This document shows, piece by piece, positions 1 to 6,743 of a DNA stretch of 7,689 nt. Each line of letters begins with the position of its first letter. The stretch's first letter is position 1. The notes under the pieces were generated by a model. It ran no database searches. It saw only the letters and a list, made by a program, of their open reading frames with translations, and was not told where the DNA came from. The DNA is taken from assembly GCA_013002105.1 (NCBI GenBank), contig JABDKS010000102.1, positions 1 to 7,689 on the forward strand, read 5' to 3'. The stretch comes from Pirellulaceae bacterium. GTDB lineage: Bacteria; Planctomycetota; Planctomycetia; Pirellulales; Pirellulaceae. The translations under genes were made by a program, and so were the position numbers.

Positions 1-179
1 GCACAGGAGCGGTCATTCGCGACCAATTGTTCGCTCGTGGGCAATCCATTTACGAATATCGCCGGTTCCACGAACCCGTCGACGGACTGCAGACGGCCTG
101 CAGACGGCCTGCAGACGGCCTGCAGACGGACTATCGATCGAGTCGGACTGGGACACCTCTATTCGAGCGATCGGCCTAG
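1..179 (+). CDS. Possible 3' end of an unidentified gene, cut by the window start
   Basis: The frame beginning at base 3 is open to a TAG at 177-179 and gives about 58 residues. The first part (VIRDQLFARG, then QSIYEYRRFHEPVDG) reads like genuine protein with mixed charged and aromatic residues. The second part is encoded by an 11-bp tandem repeat (86-129) and reads as low-complexity sequence. I do not recognise a family. The coding strand is uncertain: the minus strand over bases 1-85 is also open and coding-like (contains VEPAIFVNGLPTSEQL), but it has no convincing ATG start and would place the repeat in its leader. Both other + frames are open through the repeat as well. The call rests on residue composition only. 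Confidence 0.3.
   Translation, partial: TGAVIRDQLFARGQSIYEYRRFHEPVDGLQTACRRPADGLQTDYRSSRTGTPLFERSA
86..129. repeat. Four tandem copies of an 11-bp repeat
   Basis: Units lie at 86-96, 97-107, 108-118 and 119-129. The consensus is CCTGCAGACGG, and the first copy starts A instead of C. Each unit holds a CTGCAG palindrome. The array is bounded on both sides by GACGGA (81-86 and 125-130). The unit length is not a multiple of three and has no stop codon in any + frame, so copy-number change would shift the frame of any gene crossing it. Confidence 0.95.
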
Positions 180-210
180 AAGCCGCAGTTTTGTAGTGCC
201 AGCTTGTGGC

Positions 211-316
211 TAGAGCATTTTTACTTAATACGTGGGATCGATCGTAGGCCAGGACCTGTCCTGGCACAGCTGCGCCAGGCCAGGTCCTGGCCGACGAGAA
301 AACGAAAATTGCTCTA
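211..316. mobile_element. MITE-like element with imperfect terminal inverted repeats
   Basis: The left end 211-221 reads TAGAGCATTTT. The right end 305-316 is the reverse complement of TAGAGCAATTTT, so the ends match apart from one extra base. Both outer ends are TA, which could be a duplicated TA target as left by Tc1/mariner/IS630-type elements. The interior carries a long GC-rich hairpin (247-292) and no ORF. Size (106 bp), ends and structure fit a miniature inverted-repeat element, but copy number elsewhere cannot be seen here. It could instead be a REP-type repeat or a chance structure. Confidence 0.4.
247..292. repeat. Nested GC-rich palindrome (REP-like stem-loop)
   Basis: GGCCAGGACCTG (247-258) is exactly inverted at 281-292. 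Inside it, CCTGGC (260-265) is inverted at 274-279, giving an arm of 18 pairs out of 19 with an 8-nt loop. Each arm is also a palindrome by itself: GCCAGGAC/GTCCTGGC at 248-265, and GGCCAGG/CCTGGCC at 278-292. The sequence can therefore form one long or two short hairpins. Neither strand has a T run after the stem, so it is not a classic intrinsic terminator. It lies between a putative + strand gene end and the minus-strand FHA gene end. Confidence 0.85.
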
Positions 317-387
317 AAGGCTCATTCAATCCGACATGCCGCATCTGAAATCGACCCGTCGATGGCTGCGCGGGGTGGCGTCCATAT

Positions 388-1329
388 TCAGTCGGTATCG
401 TCGCTGCCAGCAACGCCGACGCCTTCGGATGCGACCAAACGTACGTGCAGTTCGTCGGCTCGCTTCTTTTCCAATCCCAACATGATGTAGCGTTCAACAA
501 ATTTTGCCAAATTGTCCAGCGCCTCCAATTGGCTCTCACTGGCGGAACGTTCCAATTCGGATGCCACACCAACGGTCCCAATCGCAATACCGCTGGGACC
601 AAAGAACGGTGCTGCGGCATAAAAACGGAACTCGCGAGGCTGCTGGAGAAACGGCGATTTGAGCAACGTTTTGTCCGAAAACATTTCGCCTATCCAAATC
701 GGCGCTCGCGCTTCGACCACCAGTGAACAAGGCGTCTCGCCGCGTTTCCATTCGCGTTGTGCCAACCGATAGCTTCCTTTGTAGAAACAGGTCTCTGACC
801 CGGCGACCGACACAAATCCCGCACTGGCCGAAAACAGCGTCGCGGCGATTTGTGCGATTTGATCGAGCGTCTCGTCTTTGTCGGAGTTTCTCAATCCCAA
901 TGCATCGAGTTCCGCGTTGCGATCCTCATCGAGCGCCTCGGCGGAAACGTAATCGTCGACATCCAGCGTGCCGTGCGTGTCGAATTGAGTCGACTCGAAT
1001 CCCGGTCGAACCTCCGTCGACTGGTGCTCGACGGATTCGACACCAAAATCGATGTCGCCTACCGTCAACGTATCGCCGTCGACCAACGGCATCGGCTCTT
1101 CGATTCGATCTCCATTGAGAAATGCGCCATTGGCACTGCCGCAATCTTCGACCGTTGCGGTCGCGTCGGCGAGATTGAGTCGAACGATGACGTGTTGCCG
1201 ACTGACCTGTTTGTGATTGACAACGATGTCGTTGGACCCGGCTCGACCAATCGAAGTGACCGGCTTGATCAAGTAGTGAATACTACGTACTTCGCGTTGG
1301 TTTAACTGAATCAGTCGAAGTTTTTTCAT
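388..1329 (-). CDS. FHA domain - GAF domain protein
   Basis: A 313-residue soluble protein, probably a cytoplasmic phosphothreonine-dependent sensor or adaptor. The N-terminal FHA domain (about residues 20-97) shows the family signature: GR at 28-29, SRQH at 43-46, SANG at 64-67 and NG at 72-73, the residues that form the phosphothreonine-binding loops. An acidic linker follows. A GAF-like domain occupies roughly 150-285, with the typical core FYAAAPFFGPSG and IAIGTVGVA. The tail is short and partly charged, with no kinase, cyclase or output domain. The start is ATG at 1329 (MKKLRLIQLNQ), just before the FHA fold; an in-frame GTG at 1401 would add 24 residues that look non-native. Neither start has a good Shine-Dalgarno. 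The gene lies 258 bp downstream of the rhomboid gene on the same strand. The GAF ligand is unknown. Confidence 0.88.
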   Translation of the reverse strand: MKKLRLIQLNQREVRSIHYLIKPVTSIGRAGSNDIVVNHKQVSRQHVIVRLNLADATATVEDCGSANGAFLNGDRIEEPMPLVDGDTLTVGDIDFGVESVEHQSTEVRPGFESTQFDTHGTLDVDDYVSAEALDEDRNAELDALGLRNSDKDETLDQIAQIAATLFSASAGFVSVAGSETCFYKGSYRLAQREWKRGETPCSLVVEARAPIWIGEMFSDKTLLKSPFLQQPREFRFYAAAPFFGPSGIAIGTVGVASELERSASESQLEALDNLAKFVERYIMLGLEKKRADELHVRLVASEGVGVAGSDDTD

Positions 1330-1587
1330 TCGATTTCGATCGCGTAGTGCCCGCCAAAGACATGAAGACGAGAGACTATCTTGATCATATCCGCCGACCA
1401 CCGATAGTAGCGATCAAAATGTGTATTCCATCAACGATGACTTGGTTAGGTGCACATACGTGCGGCAGCCGTTGTCGTCCGGCCGAAATGTCCCCACAGC
1501 GATCCTGATTCCCGTGAACCAACGTCTACCTGTACGCGATCCCCCATCATCGGTTGCAACCAATCCATTCTGGCGCGAATCGAGACT
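1330..1587. other. Gap between rhomboid and FHA genes
   Basis: No gene is supported here. It holds the upstream region of the FHA gene. A weak promoter-like pair on the minus strand (TACTAT at 1404-1409, TTGATG at 1429-1434, 19-bp spacer) would start transcription inside the GTG-extended version, mildly favouring the ATG at 1329. A perfect 10-bp palindrome, GGTTGCAACC, sits at 1552-1561 just past the rhomboid stop. No convincing terminator was seen. Confidence 0.4.
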
Positions 1588-2358
1588 TCAGAACCGTCGA
1601 GCCGACACGGCATCGTGCCCGAATGGTGACCGACCGATCACCAATGCAATTGCGGCACCGGCGACAAACCCACCGATATGGGCCCACCACGCTACGCCCG
1701 TGACAGCGCCCGCGGCGGTCGCCGAGATCCCACTGTAAGTTTGTATCGCGAACCAGATGCCCAAAAACCAAGGCGCCGGCAACACAAACACGTGCAGGAA
1801 AATCGGGATCGGCAAGATCGCTTGCACACGTGCATGTGGGTACAGCCACGCGTAGGCGCCCATGACTCCGGCGATTGCGCCACTGGCACCAATCGTCGGT
1901 ATGGGACTGAGCGGACCAGTGAAATAATGGGACAGCGACGCGGCAATCCCCGTCCCCAGATAGAGCAACAGATATCCCAGCGGCCCCAATCGGTCTTCGA
2001 CGTTGTCACCGAAAACATACAGAAACCACATGTTGCCCAAAAAATGCATCCAACCACCGTGCAAGAACATGCAGGTGATCAAAGTCATCCAAGCTGGGAT
2101 AACAGCAGCAGCAAGTTCCCGTCGAAGCACACGCACTTCCACGCCAGTGGGCGTTTGCACCGCCACCTTCTGTTCAATTACCGGCTCCGCAGACGCGTCA
2201 CTGAGCCTGGCCGGCACCATCCCGAACTGCTCTGCAATGCGATCGCCTCGATCGGCCGATGTAACCTGCATCAAGAATGCAATCGTGCAGATCGCGATCA
2301 CCGAATAATTGGTAAACGGAATGGTTCGGCTGGGTATGCTGTCGCGAAGCGGAATCAT
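1588..2358 (-). CDS. Rhomboid family intramembrane serine protease
   Basis: A 256-residue polytopic inner-membrane protease expected to cleave transmembrane helices of substrates within the bilayer. The catalytic dyad is visible: Ser159 in GASG (157-160) and His227 in WWAHIGGFVAG. The conserved segment HGGWMHFLGNMWFLYVFGDN (100-119) supplies His105 and Asn109, matching the HxxxN oxyanion-site residues of bacterial rhomboids. The first membrane helix is about 16-32. A soluble insertion of about 55 residues (33-88) separates it from the conserved core, and further hydrophobic segments run to about 242. The N-terminus MIPLRDSIPSRTIP is typical of this subfamily and supports the ATG at 2358, although no Shine-Dalgarno is present. 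Its substrate is unknown. Its neighbours give no clear partner. Confidence 0.95.
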   Translation of the reverse strand: MIPLRDSIPSRTIPFTNYSVIAICTIAFLMQVTSADRGDRIAEQFGMVPARLSDASAEPVIEQKVAVQTPTGVEVRVLRRELAAAVIPAWMTLITCMFLHGGWMHFLGNMWFLYVFGDNVEDRLGPLGYLLLYLGTGIAASLSHYFTGPLSPIPTIGASGAIAGVMGAYAWLYPHARVQAILPIPIFLHVFVLPAPWFLGIWFAIQTYSGISATAAGAVTGVAWWAHIGGFVAGAAIALVIGRSPFGHDAVSARRF

Positions 2359-2370
2359 GATGGATGGATT

Positions 2371-2392
2371 ATTGTATCGATCGCTAGATCAA
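2371..2392 (-). promoter_or_regulatory. Candidate promoter of the rhomboid gene
   Basis: On the minus strand TACAAT (2371-2376, five of six matches to the -10 consensus) is preceded by TTGTGT (2392-2387) with a short 10-bp gap, or by overlapping poorer -35 choices further up. The -10 box ends 12 nt before the ATG, which would give a leader of only about 6 nt. A near-leaderless transcript would agree with the lack of a Shine-Dalgarno. The -35 assignment is poor, so only the -10 is suggestive. Confidence 0.2.
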
Positions 2393-2497
2393 CACAACCC
2401 AAGGGCCAACGTATCCACGCGGTAGCGACGCTATGACTTGGCAGCAAGCGGCCTGCGCAACTGAACCACCGACTCACCCTACCCTGACGAGACTCCC

Positions 2498-4351
2498 ATG
2501 CAACTTGCAAAAAAAGCTACCGTGACCAAACCGAATAGGAACCGATTTTTGATCATGCACTTTTGCGACGCACGCGTGCATCGCCATTGGCTCGCTGCCG
2601 CCTTCGCCTGCATCGCTGCGTTTTCGGTCGGTGTCGCCGGCGGGCAAGAAAGCTACCCGCTGCATCCCGATTCGATCGAGCAAGCGGACGTGCCTCGCGG
2701 CAAGGTAACAACGTATCAGTTCGATCGCAGCGAGGTGTATCCGGGAACCGAGCGCGAGTATTTCGTTTATGTTCCGGCGCAATACAAACCCGACGAACCG
2801 GCCGCACTGATGGTGTTCCAGGACGGCCGGAACTATGTCCGCGAAAACGGTCAGTGGCGAATACCGACCGTGTTTGACAACCTGATTCATCGTGGCGAGA
2901 TGCCGGTCACGATCGCCGTTTGCATCAATCCCGGCGTTGTACCGGGTGGTGAGAATGCACAGGATCGATTCAATCGCAGCTACGAATACGACAGTGTTAG
3001 CGATCGCTATGCCACCTTTCTGATTGACGAACTTCTAGCCGAAGTCCGAGAATCCTATTCGATTACCGACGACCCGAATCTGCGCGCGATCGGAGGCAGT
3101 AGCAGCGGCGCGATCGCAGCCTGGGGTGTCGCCTGGCATCGCCCCGATCAGTTTCGACGCGTCTTCAGCACCGTCGGAACATTCGTCGGACTCCGCGGCG
3201 GCAATGAGTATCCGACCCTAATACGAAAAACCGAGCCCAAGCCGATCCGCGTCTTCTTACAAGATGGCCGTAACGATTTGGATATCTACGGAGGCAGTTG
3301 GTGGAACGCCAACCTGACGATGCTTTCGGCGCTGCAATGGGCTGGATACTCAGTCGATCACGCCTGGGGTGATGGAGGGCACAATGGAGAACATGGCGGC
3401 GCGATCTTGCCCGACGCGATGCGCTGGTTATGGCAAGATCATGACCAGCCGATCACGACATCCATCACGGAACACCCAGAATTAAAAGACCGCTTGATCG
3501 ACGGTGCCCCATGGGAACTTGTCAGCGACGGGCACAAGTACACCGAAGGTCCCGCGGTAGCACCGGACGGCAGCGTCTATTTTGTGGATGGCCCGCGTGG
3601 CGAAATTTGGAAAGTGGACGAGCCCAATAGTCAGAAGCATCAGGCGGAAGGCAAAAAAATCGGTGCCACCAAGTTCATCGATGATATGCCTGGCGTCAGC
3701 GCACTGATGTTCGATGCCAAGGGTCGGATGTATTGTGCACGCAACAAGGCGCAAACCATTACGCGAGTGGATCCCGATGGCACGCGAACCGATCTAGTCA
3801 CAGGGATGTCGTGCAATGACTTGGTTGTACTGGACCATGGAATCTACTTCAGTGGCTCGGACGACAAAACGATTTGGTACTTGCCTCACGGTGGCGAACT
3901 GACCAAGGCAGGCACCGGCCCCGAAAAACCAAACGGAATCATTGTCACGCCAGACAAGCGGTTCTTGCTGGTGATCGATGCAATGGGACGTTACGTCTGG
4001 TCGTATCGAATCGGCCAGGACGGCGACCTGCAACACGGCCAGCCTTATTATTACGTGCACCAACCTCAAGATGAATTGAACACCGGTGCCGATGGCTGCA
4101 CCATGACCACCGACGGCTCTCTGCTGGTTGCCAGCAAATTGGGCGTGCAAATATTTGATCAACCCGGTCGCGTTCACGTGATCACGTCGCGACCCAAACG
4201 CACCGGTCGCCTGTCTAATCTCGTCTTCGCGGGCCCCGATTTCACAACGCTGTATGCCACCAGCGGTACGAGCGTCTATCGCCGCGAAACCAAGATGTCT
4301 GGAATCGCGCCGTGGCAAGATGCTGTCACGCCGCCCAAGCCAAGGCTGTAA
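2498..4351 (+). CDS. Exported two-domain hydrolase: esterase plus SMP-30/gluconolactonase-like beta-propeller
   Basis: A 617-residue protein. Residues about 30-49 form a signal peptide (hydrophobic WLAAAFACIAAFSVGVAGG, cleavage near Gly49/Gln50). The first domain (about 70-315) resembles the enterochelin-esterase/putative esterase alpha/beta-hydrolases: nucleophile Ser202 in GGSSSG (199-204), a likely acid at Asp256 or Asp260 (LQDGRNDLD), and a likely catalytic His295 (GDGGHNGEHGG). The second domain (about 335-600) is SMP-30/gluconolactonase-like, with candidate divalent-metal ligands Glu350 (TEGPAV), Asn479 (KPNGI) and Asp532 (GADG). It probably hydrolyses ester and lactone bonds of sugars or similar compounds outside the cytoplasm; the substrate is unknown. 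The start at 2498 follows only a weak GACGAGA. An in-frame ATG at 2555 (residue 20) gives a more usual signal-peptide length and is a real alternative. It diverges from the rhomboid gene across 139 bp. Confidence 0.92.
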   Translation: MQLAKKATVTKPNRNRFLIMHFCDARVHRHWLAAAFACIAAFSVGVAGGQESYPLHPDSIEQADVPRGKVTTYQFDRSEVYPGTEREYFVYVPAQYKPDEPAALMVFQDGRNYVRENGQWRIPTVFDNLIHRGEMPVTIAVCINPGVVPGGENAQDRFNRSYEYDSVSDRYATFLIDELLAEVRESYSITDDPNLRAIGGSSSGAIAAWGVAWHRPDQFRRVFSTVGTFVGLRGGNEYPTLIRKTEPKPIRVFLQDGRNDLDIYGGSWWNANLTMLSALQWAGYSVDHAWGDGGHNGEHGGAILPDAMRWLWQDHDQPITTSITEHPELKDRLIDGAPWELVSDGHKYTEGPAVAPDGSVYFVDGPRGEIWKVDEPNSQKHQAEGKKIGATKFIDDMPGVSALMFDAKGRMYCARNKAQTITRVDPDGTRTDLVTGMSCNDLVVLDHGIYFSGSDDKTIWYLPHGGELTKAGTGPEKPNGIIVTPDKRFLLVIDAMGRYVWSYRIGQDGDLQHGQPYYYVHQPQDELNTGADGCTMTTDGSLLVASKLGVQIFDQPGRVHVITSRPKRTGRLSNLVFAGPDFTTLYATSGTSVYRRETKMSGIAPWQDAVTPPKPRL

Positions 4352-4524
4352 TCCACAAAGCCAACGCTTGTCGAAAAGATCGCCCACGTCGTCCAAACGC
4401 ACGCGAACGCAACGACGACTGTGAAATCGTAACGCGACAATGCACAGGCTTCAATGCACAGGCTTCAGTGCACAAGCTTCATTGCACTGGAACATCACTA
4501 CACAACAGGCTTCATCCCGCGCAC
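4352..4524. other. Spacer after the esterase gene, including direct repeats
   Basis: This is the 3' region between the esterase stop and its terminator. A long + strand reading frame crosses it, but it overlaps the esterase end, the repeats and the terminator and has no protein-like features, so I do not call a gene. The only notable structure is the direct-repeat cluster at 4439-4487. Confidence 0.5.
4439..4487. repeat. 14-bp direct repeats, three copies plus a fragment
   Basis: AATGCACAGGCTTC occurs exactly at 4439-4452 and 4453-4466. A third copy with two changes lies at 4467-4480, followed by a 7-base start of a fourth (4481-4487). ACAGGCTTCA recurs at 4505-4514. The copies are contiguous without spacers, so this is a minisatellite and not a CRISPR array. 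It lies in the 3' untranslated region of the esterase gene. Confidence 0.9.
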
Positions 4525-4567
4525 AAAAAAAGCCAGCGTGGCATCCTGCCAGCTGGCTTTCTTGTTT
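4525..4567 (+). terminator. Strong intrinsic terminator of the esterase gene
   Basis: AAAGCCAGC (4529-4537) pairs with GCTGGCTTT (4552-4560). After one bulged base, TGGCA (4539-4543) pairs with TGCCA (4547-4551) around the loop TCC. The stem is followed by a T-rich tail, TTTCTTGTTTT (4558-4568). The seven As at 4525-4531 make a T run on the opposite strand, so it may work in both directions. It lies about 175 bp after the esterase stop. Confidence 0.88.
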
Positions 4568-4909
4568 TGCCGATACATCAACTTGTTACAGCGATCCGTC
4601 GCCGTTTGCTAACTCGTCCATGTACGTGGAAAAAAAGAGAGCTTCCTGTGATTAAAGTCTCTCGTTTTCCCGATAGCGGCAAAAAAATAGGGAGTGACTT
4701 CCATGTACGCGATTTCCAAAGAAAATCGCCAGCGGGCGTCCATCTGTTGCTAACTCCCAATTCATTCAGTCGCATCCGTTGCGACATTCCGCGGTGAGCC
4801 GAATCGTTCGGGGTCACCAATGGTTGGGATACACTACGATGCCAATGAGATCATTCTCTGGCACGGTAATGTGACGTCGCTCAGGCGGAGCGATCCGAAG
4901 GAGGGGAAA
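4568..4909. other. Non-coding stretch before the small ORF
   Basis: No gene is supported. Short A-rich tracts are present (4630-4636, 4681-4687). A weak imperfect stem pairs GAGAG (4637-4641) with CTCTC (4659-4663), followed by TTTT. Another small hairpin pairs GCGATTT (4709-4715) with AAATCGC (4723-4729). The string TTGCTAACTC occurs twice (near 4607 and 4747). None of these is convincing as a functional element. Confidence 0.4.
4898..4904 (+). promoter_or_regulatory. Shine-Dalgarno sequence of the small ORF
   Basis: AAGGAGG is fully complementary to the usual 16S rRNA 3' end and sits 5 nt before the ATG at 4910. It is the feature that decides this start over the upstream in-frame ATG at 4820. 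Most other genes in the window lack such a site. Confidence 0.4.
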
Positions 4910-5059
4910 ATGCGTTTTCCGAACAACGATCGAAATGATCCTGTTGATCGGCGGGAGGCGAACCGAGGGAAACAAGCGTACTTGAGTCATTCGGATGTCG
5001 CATATGAACACACTCCTGAAAAGATGAAACGAGCAATCGAATTGTTGGGCTGCTCGTGA
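4910..5059 (+). CDS. Small hypothetical protein with a strong ribosome binding site
   Basis: A 49-residue ORF beginning MRFPNNDRND and ending in an amphipathic, helix-like EKMKRAIELLGCS. It is hydrophilic and charged, with no signal peptide, membrane segment or recognised domain. The start is chosen because AAGGAGG (4898-4904), a perfect Shine-Dalgarno core, stands 5 nt before the ATG at 4910, which is the best ribosome binding site in the window. The frame extends upstream to another ATG at 4820 (79 residues) with no such signal. It stands alone between the esterase terminator and the glycosyltransferase leader. The length is short enough for the ORF to be fortuitous, so the Shine-Dalgarno is the main support. 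Confidence 0.35.
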   Translation: MRFPNNDRNDPVDRREANRGKQAYLSHSDVAYEHTPEKMKRAIELLGCS

Positions 5060-5489
5060 AAGTGCAACTGGTATGGCGTGAGAATTTGGCGATGCATCGA
5101 CGAGATGTCAACAACAAACTGAAGTTACTTTTTCATTTCCTTTTTTCTTGCTGCTCAAAGCCGTCAAAACACGTGGTGAAACGAACAATCTTTTTTTGTA
5201 ACAAACCGACGGCGCATCATTTTCTCAGCGACGCATGAATTTCTGTTTTTGTTCACAGTGACAACGCAATTCGACTTGACGCGGCAACTTGGTTTCGCTT
5301 TTGCACGCCAACATCGCCCACATTCGTCGACGCAGACACGTCGTTGCGAGTAAACTTTTAACACTCAAGTCGGTGCAATGATCACGATAACACGACGCAA
5401 TCAAACCTGTCAGATTTCGTTTGCTCAATCACCAAAACACACCGCATTCGCGACAACGATTACGCGAACATCGGGATCCAGTGCATCGC
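5060..5489. other. Long non-coding leader region before the glycosyltransferase
   Basis: About 430 bp without a supported gene. It contains a perfect palindrome CGATGCATCG (5090-5099) and pyrimidine-rich tracts (about 5127-5150, and seven Ts at 5191-5197). I found no clear -35/-10 pair, terminator or riboswitch-like fold. The length leaves room for a promoter, a regulatory leader or a small RNA, but nothing specific can be shown. Confidence 0.4.
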
Positions 5490-6356
5490 ATGAATAACGA
5501 CTCAGATTCTGTATCGGATAACCGTCAATCCAATCCGATGGCGGATGAAAATCAAACGATTGATCCGACACGTCTTTGGACGCGAGAATACGTTCGCGAG
5601 ATGCAGGCCATGTTAGGTCACAGCGTTTGTCGTGACCTCGCCATTTACGAGTTGCCCGACGACTTTGTACTGTCAGTGATTGTGCCAGTCTTTAACGAAC
5701 ACGCGACGATCGCGAACGTCGTTGGCCGCCTCCGGGACACCGGAATGCCAATGCAGATCATTCTGGTCGATGATGGCAGCGATGACGGAACAGCGGAGGT
5801 CATGCAAGAGCTTGCCGACGAACCAGAAACCATCGTTTGCAGACACAAACGCAACACCGGCAAGGGGACGGCCATTCGAACTGGCGTCCAAGCCGCCACA
5901 GGCGATGTCATCGTGATTCAAGACGCAGACCATGAATACGATCCAAGCGATTTTCGTTATCTCCTACAACCCATCCTGGCGGCCGAAGCCGATGTTGCTT
6001 ACGGAACACGGTATGGCCACTGTGACCGGCAGCTATCGCCCTGGTGGCACCAAGCCGTCAACGGACTGCTGTCGACGCTCGCGAGCCTAGCCATCGGAAT
6101 TCGCATGAGCGATATCGAAACGTGCTACAAAATGGCGCCACGCCGCCATTGGGATGCCATCCTGCCGGACCTGAAGGAGAAACGCTTTGGGATCGAGATC
6201 GAAGTCACCGCGCGGTGGGTGCGGCACGGTCTGCGATTTACCGAGCGACCGATTCGTTACCAACACCGATGGTATGACGAAGGAAAAAAGATCGGTTGGA
6301 AGGACGGGGTGCGGGCTCTCTGGTGCATCGTCAAATACGGTTTGCTGAGACGTTAG
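5490..6356 (+). CDS. Family 2 glycosyltransferase, DPM1/DPG-synthase-like
   Basis: A 288-residue protein likely to transfer a sugar from a nucleotide-sugar donor, probably to a polyprenyl-phosphate carrier, at the cytoplasmic face of the membrane. After a polar N-terminal extension of about 55 residues comes a GT-A fold: VPVFNE (65-70), DDGS (94-97) for nucleotide binding, and QDADHEYDP (144-152) holding the metal-binding DAD motif (145-147). Then come GTRY (172-175), ETCYK (210-214), RFGIEIE (232-238) and GKKIGWKDGVRAL near the end. The last motifs are typical of the dolichyl-phosphate mannose/glucose synthase subgroup. No transmembrane helix follows, unlike bactoprenol glucosyltransferases with C-terminal membrane segments. 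The ATG at 5490 is preferred over an in-frame TTG at 5421; an ATG at 5538 is also possible. It has no operon partners, so its pathway is undefined. Confidence 0.92.
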   Translation: MNNDSDSVSDNRQSNPMADENQTIDPTRLWTREYVREMQAMLGHSVCRDLAIYELPDDFVLSVIVPVFNEHATIANVVGRLRDTGMPMQIILVDDGSDDGTAEVMQELADEPETIVCRHKRNTGKGTAIRTGVQAATGDVIVIQDADHEYDPSDFRYLLQPILAAEADVAYGTRYGHCDRQLSPWWHQAVNGLLSTLASLAIGIRMSDIETCYKMAPRRHWDAILPDLKEKRFGIEIEVTARWVRHGLRFTERPIRYQHRWYDEGKKIGWKDGVRALWCIVKYGLLRR

Positions 6357-6682
6357 TTGCCGTCGCTTGATCACTTACCCCAACCCCAAGCTAGTACGTG
6401 AATTGGTCGATCAGGCAGGCGGTGTTCTACGACCGAGCCGCTGACTGTCCCCGTCGTAATCAACCTGACCGAACGTTCGTGATCCGATGGCTCTAAATCG
6501 AGATCACATGGTCAAGGGAGGCTACCAATCCCAGCCCCCCTCCTTGTCAGGCTTCGATATCACCACGTCTTGGTGTCGCCATTGAGTCATCAGCCCGCCT
6601 TAGAATGCTCGAAGATTTTTCTTTTTTTTCTTAGGGGTGCCTGACTGAATCGCGCCGTTGCAGGGCCAAAACGGGCCTGCAG

Positions 6683-6743
6683 GCGTCAAACTGGGAGGCA
6701 GGCGAGTTCGTGATTTTTTGCACAAGCGGAAAAAGTTTGACGC
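6683..6743. repeat. Spaced 10-bp inverted repeat upstream of the hemerythrin-like gene
   Basis: GCGTCAAACT (6683-6692) is perfectly inverted as AGTTTGACGC (6734-6743), with a 41-bp gap. A further direct TTGAC lies at 6754-6758, 17 bp after the one in the right arm (6737-6741). The arrangement lies 119-179 bp before the start codon and could be an operator pair for a regulator. The right arm also overlaps the only -35-like TTGACG in the region. Confidence 0.45.

Noticed and set aside
13..267. Minus-strand 84-residue ORF
   Set aside because: It runs through the 11-bp repeat and into the MITE-like element, is rich in Arg and Ser with no domain, and has no ribosome binding site. It is probably a by-product of the repeat.
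247..292. Intrinsic terminator
   Set aside because: The stem is strong, but no T run follows it on either strand.
850..1305. Plus-strand 151-residue ORF
   Set aside because: It lies opposite the FHA-GAF coding sequence, whose motifs are clear; this is a shadow frame.
1678..2436. Plus-strand 252-residue ORF
   Set aside because: It is antisense to the rhomboid gene, Arg/His-rich and without domains; a shadow frame.
3794..4402. Minus-strand 202-residue ORF
   Set aside because: It is antisense to the SMP-30-like half of the esterase gene and has no recognisable features.
4439..4487. CRISPR array
   Set aside because: The repeats are 14 bp and contiguous with no spacers, and no cas gene is present.
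4312..4797. Plus-strand 161-residue ORF
   Set aside because: It overlaps the esterase end, crosses the direct repeats and a strong terminator, and has an unconvincing composition.
6487..6585. 32-codon ORF
   Set aside because: It has no ribosome binding site and no protein-like features, and it overlaps stem-loop sequences.
6616..6632. T-rich tract as terminator of the glycosyltransferase gene
   Set aside because: No adequate stem directly precedes it and it lies about 260 bp after the stop codon.
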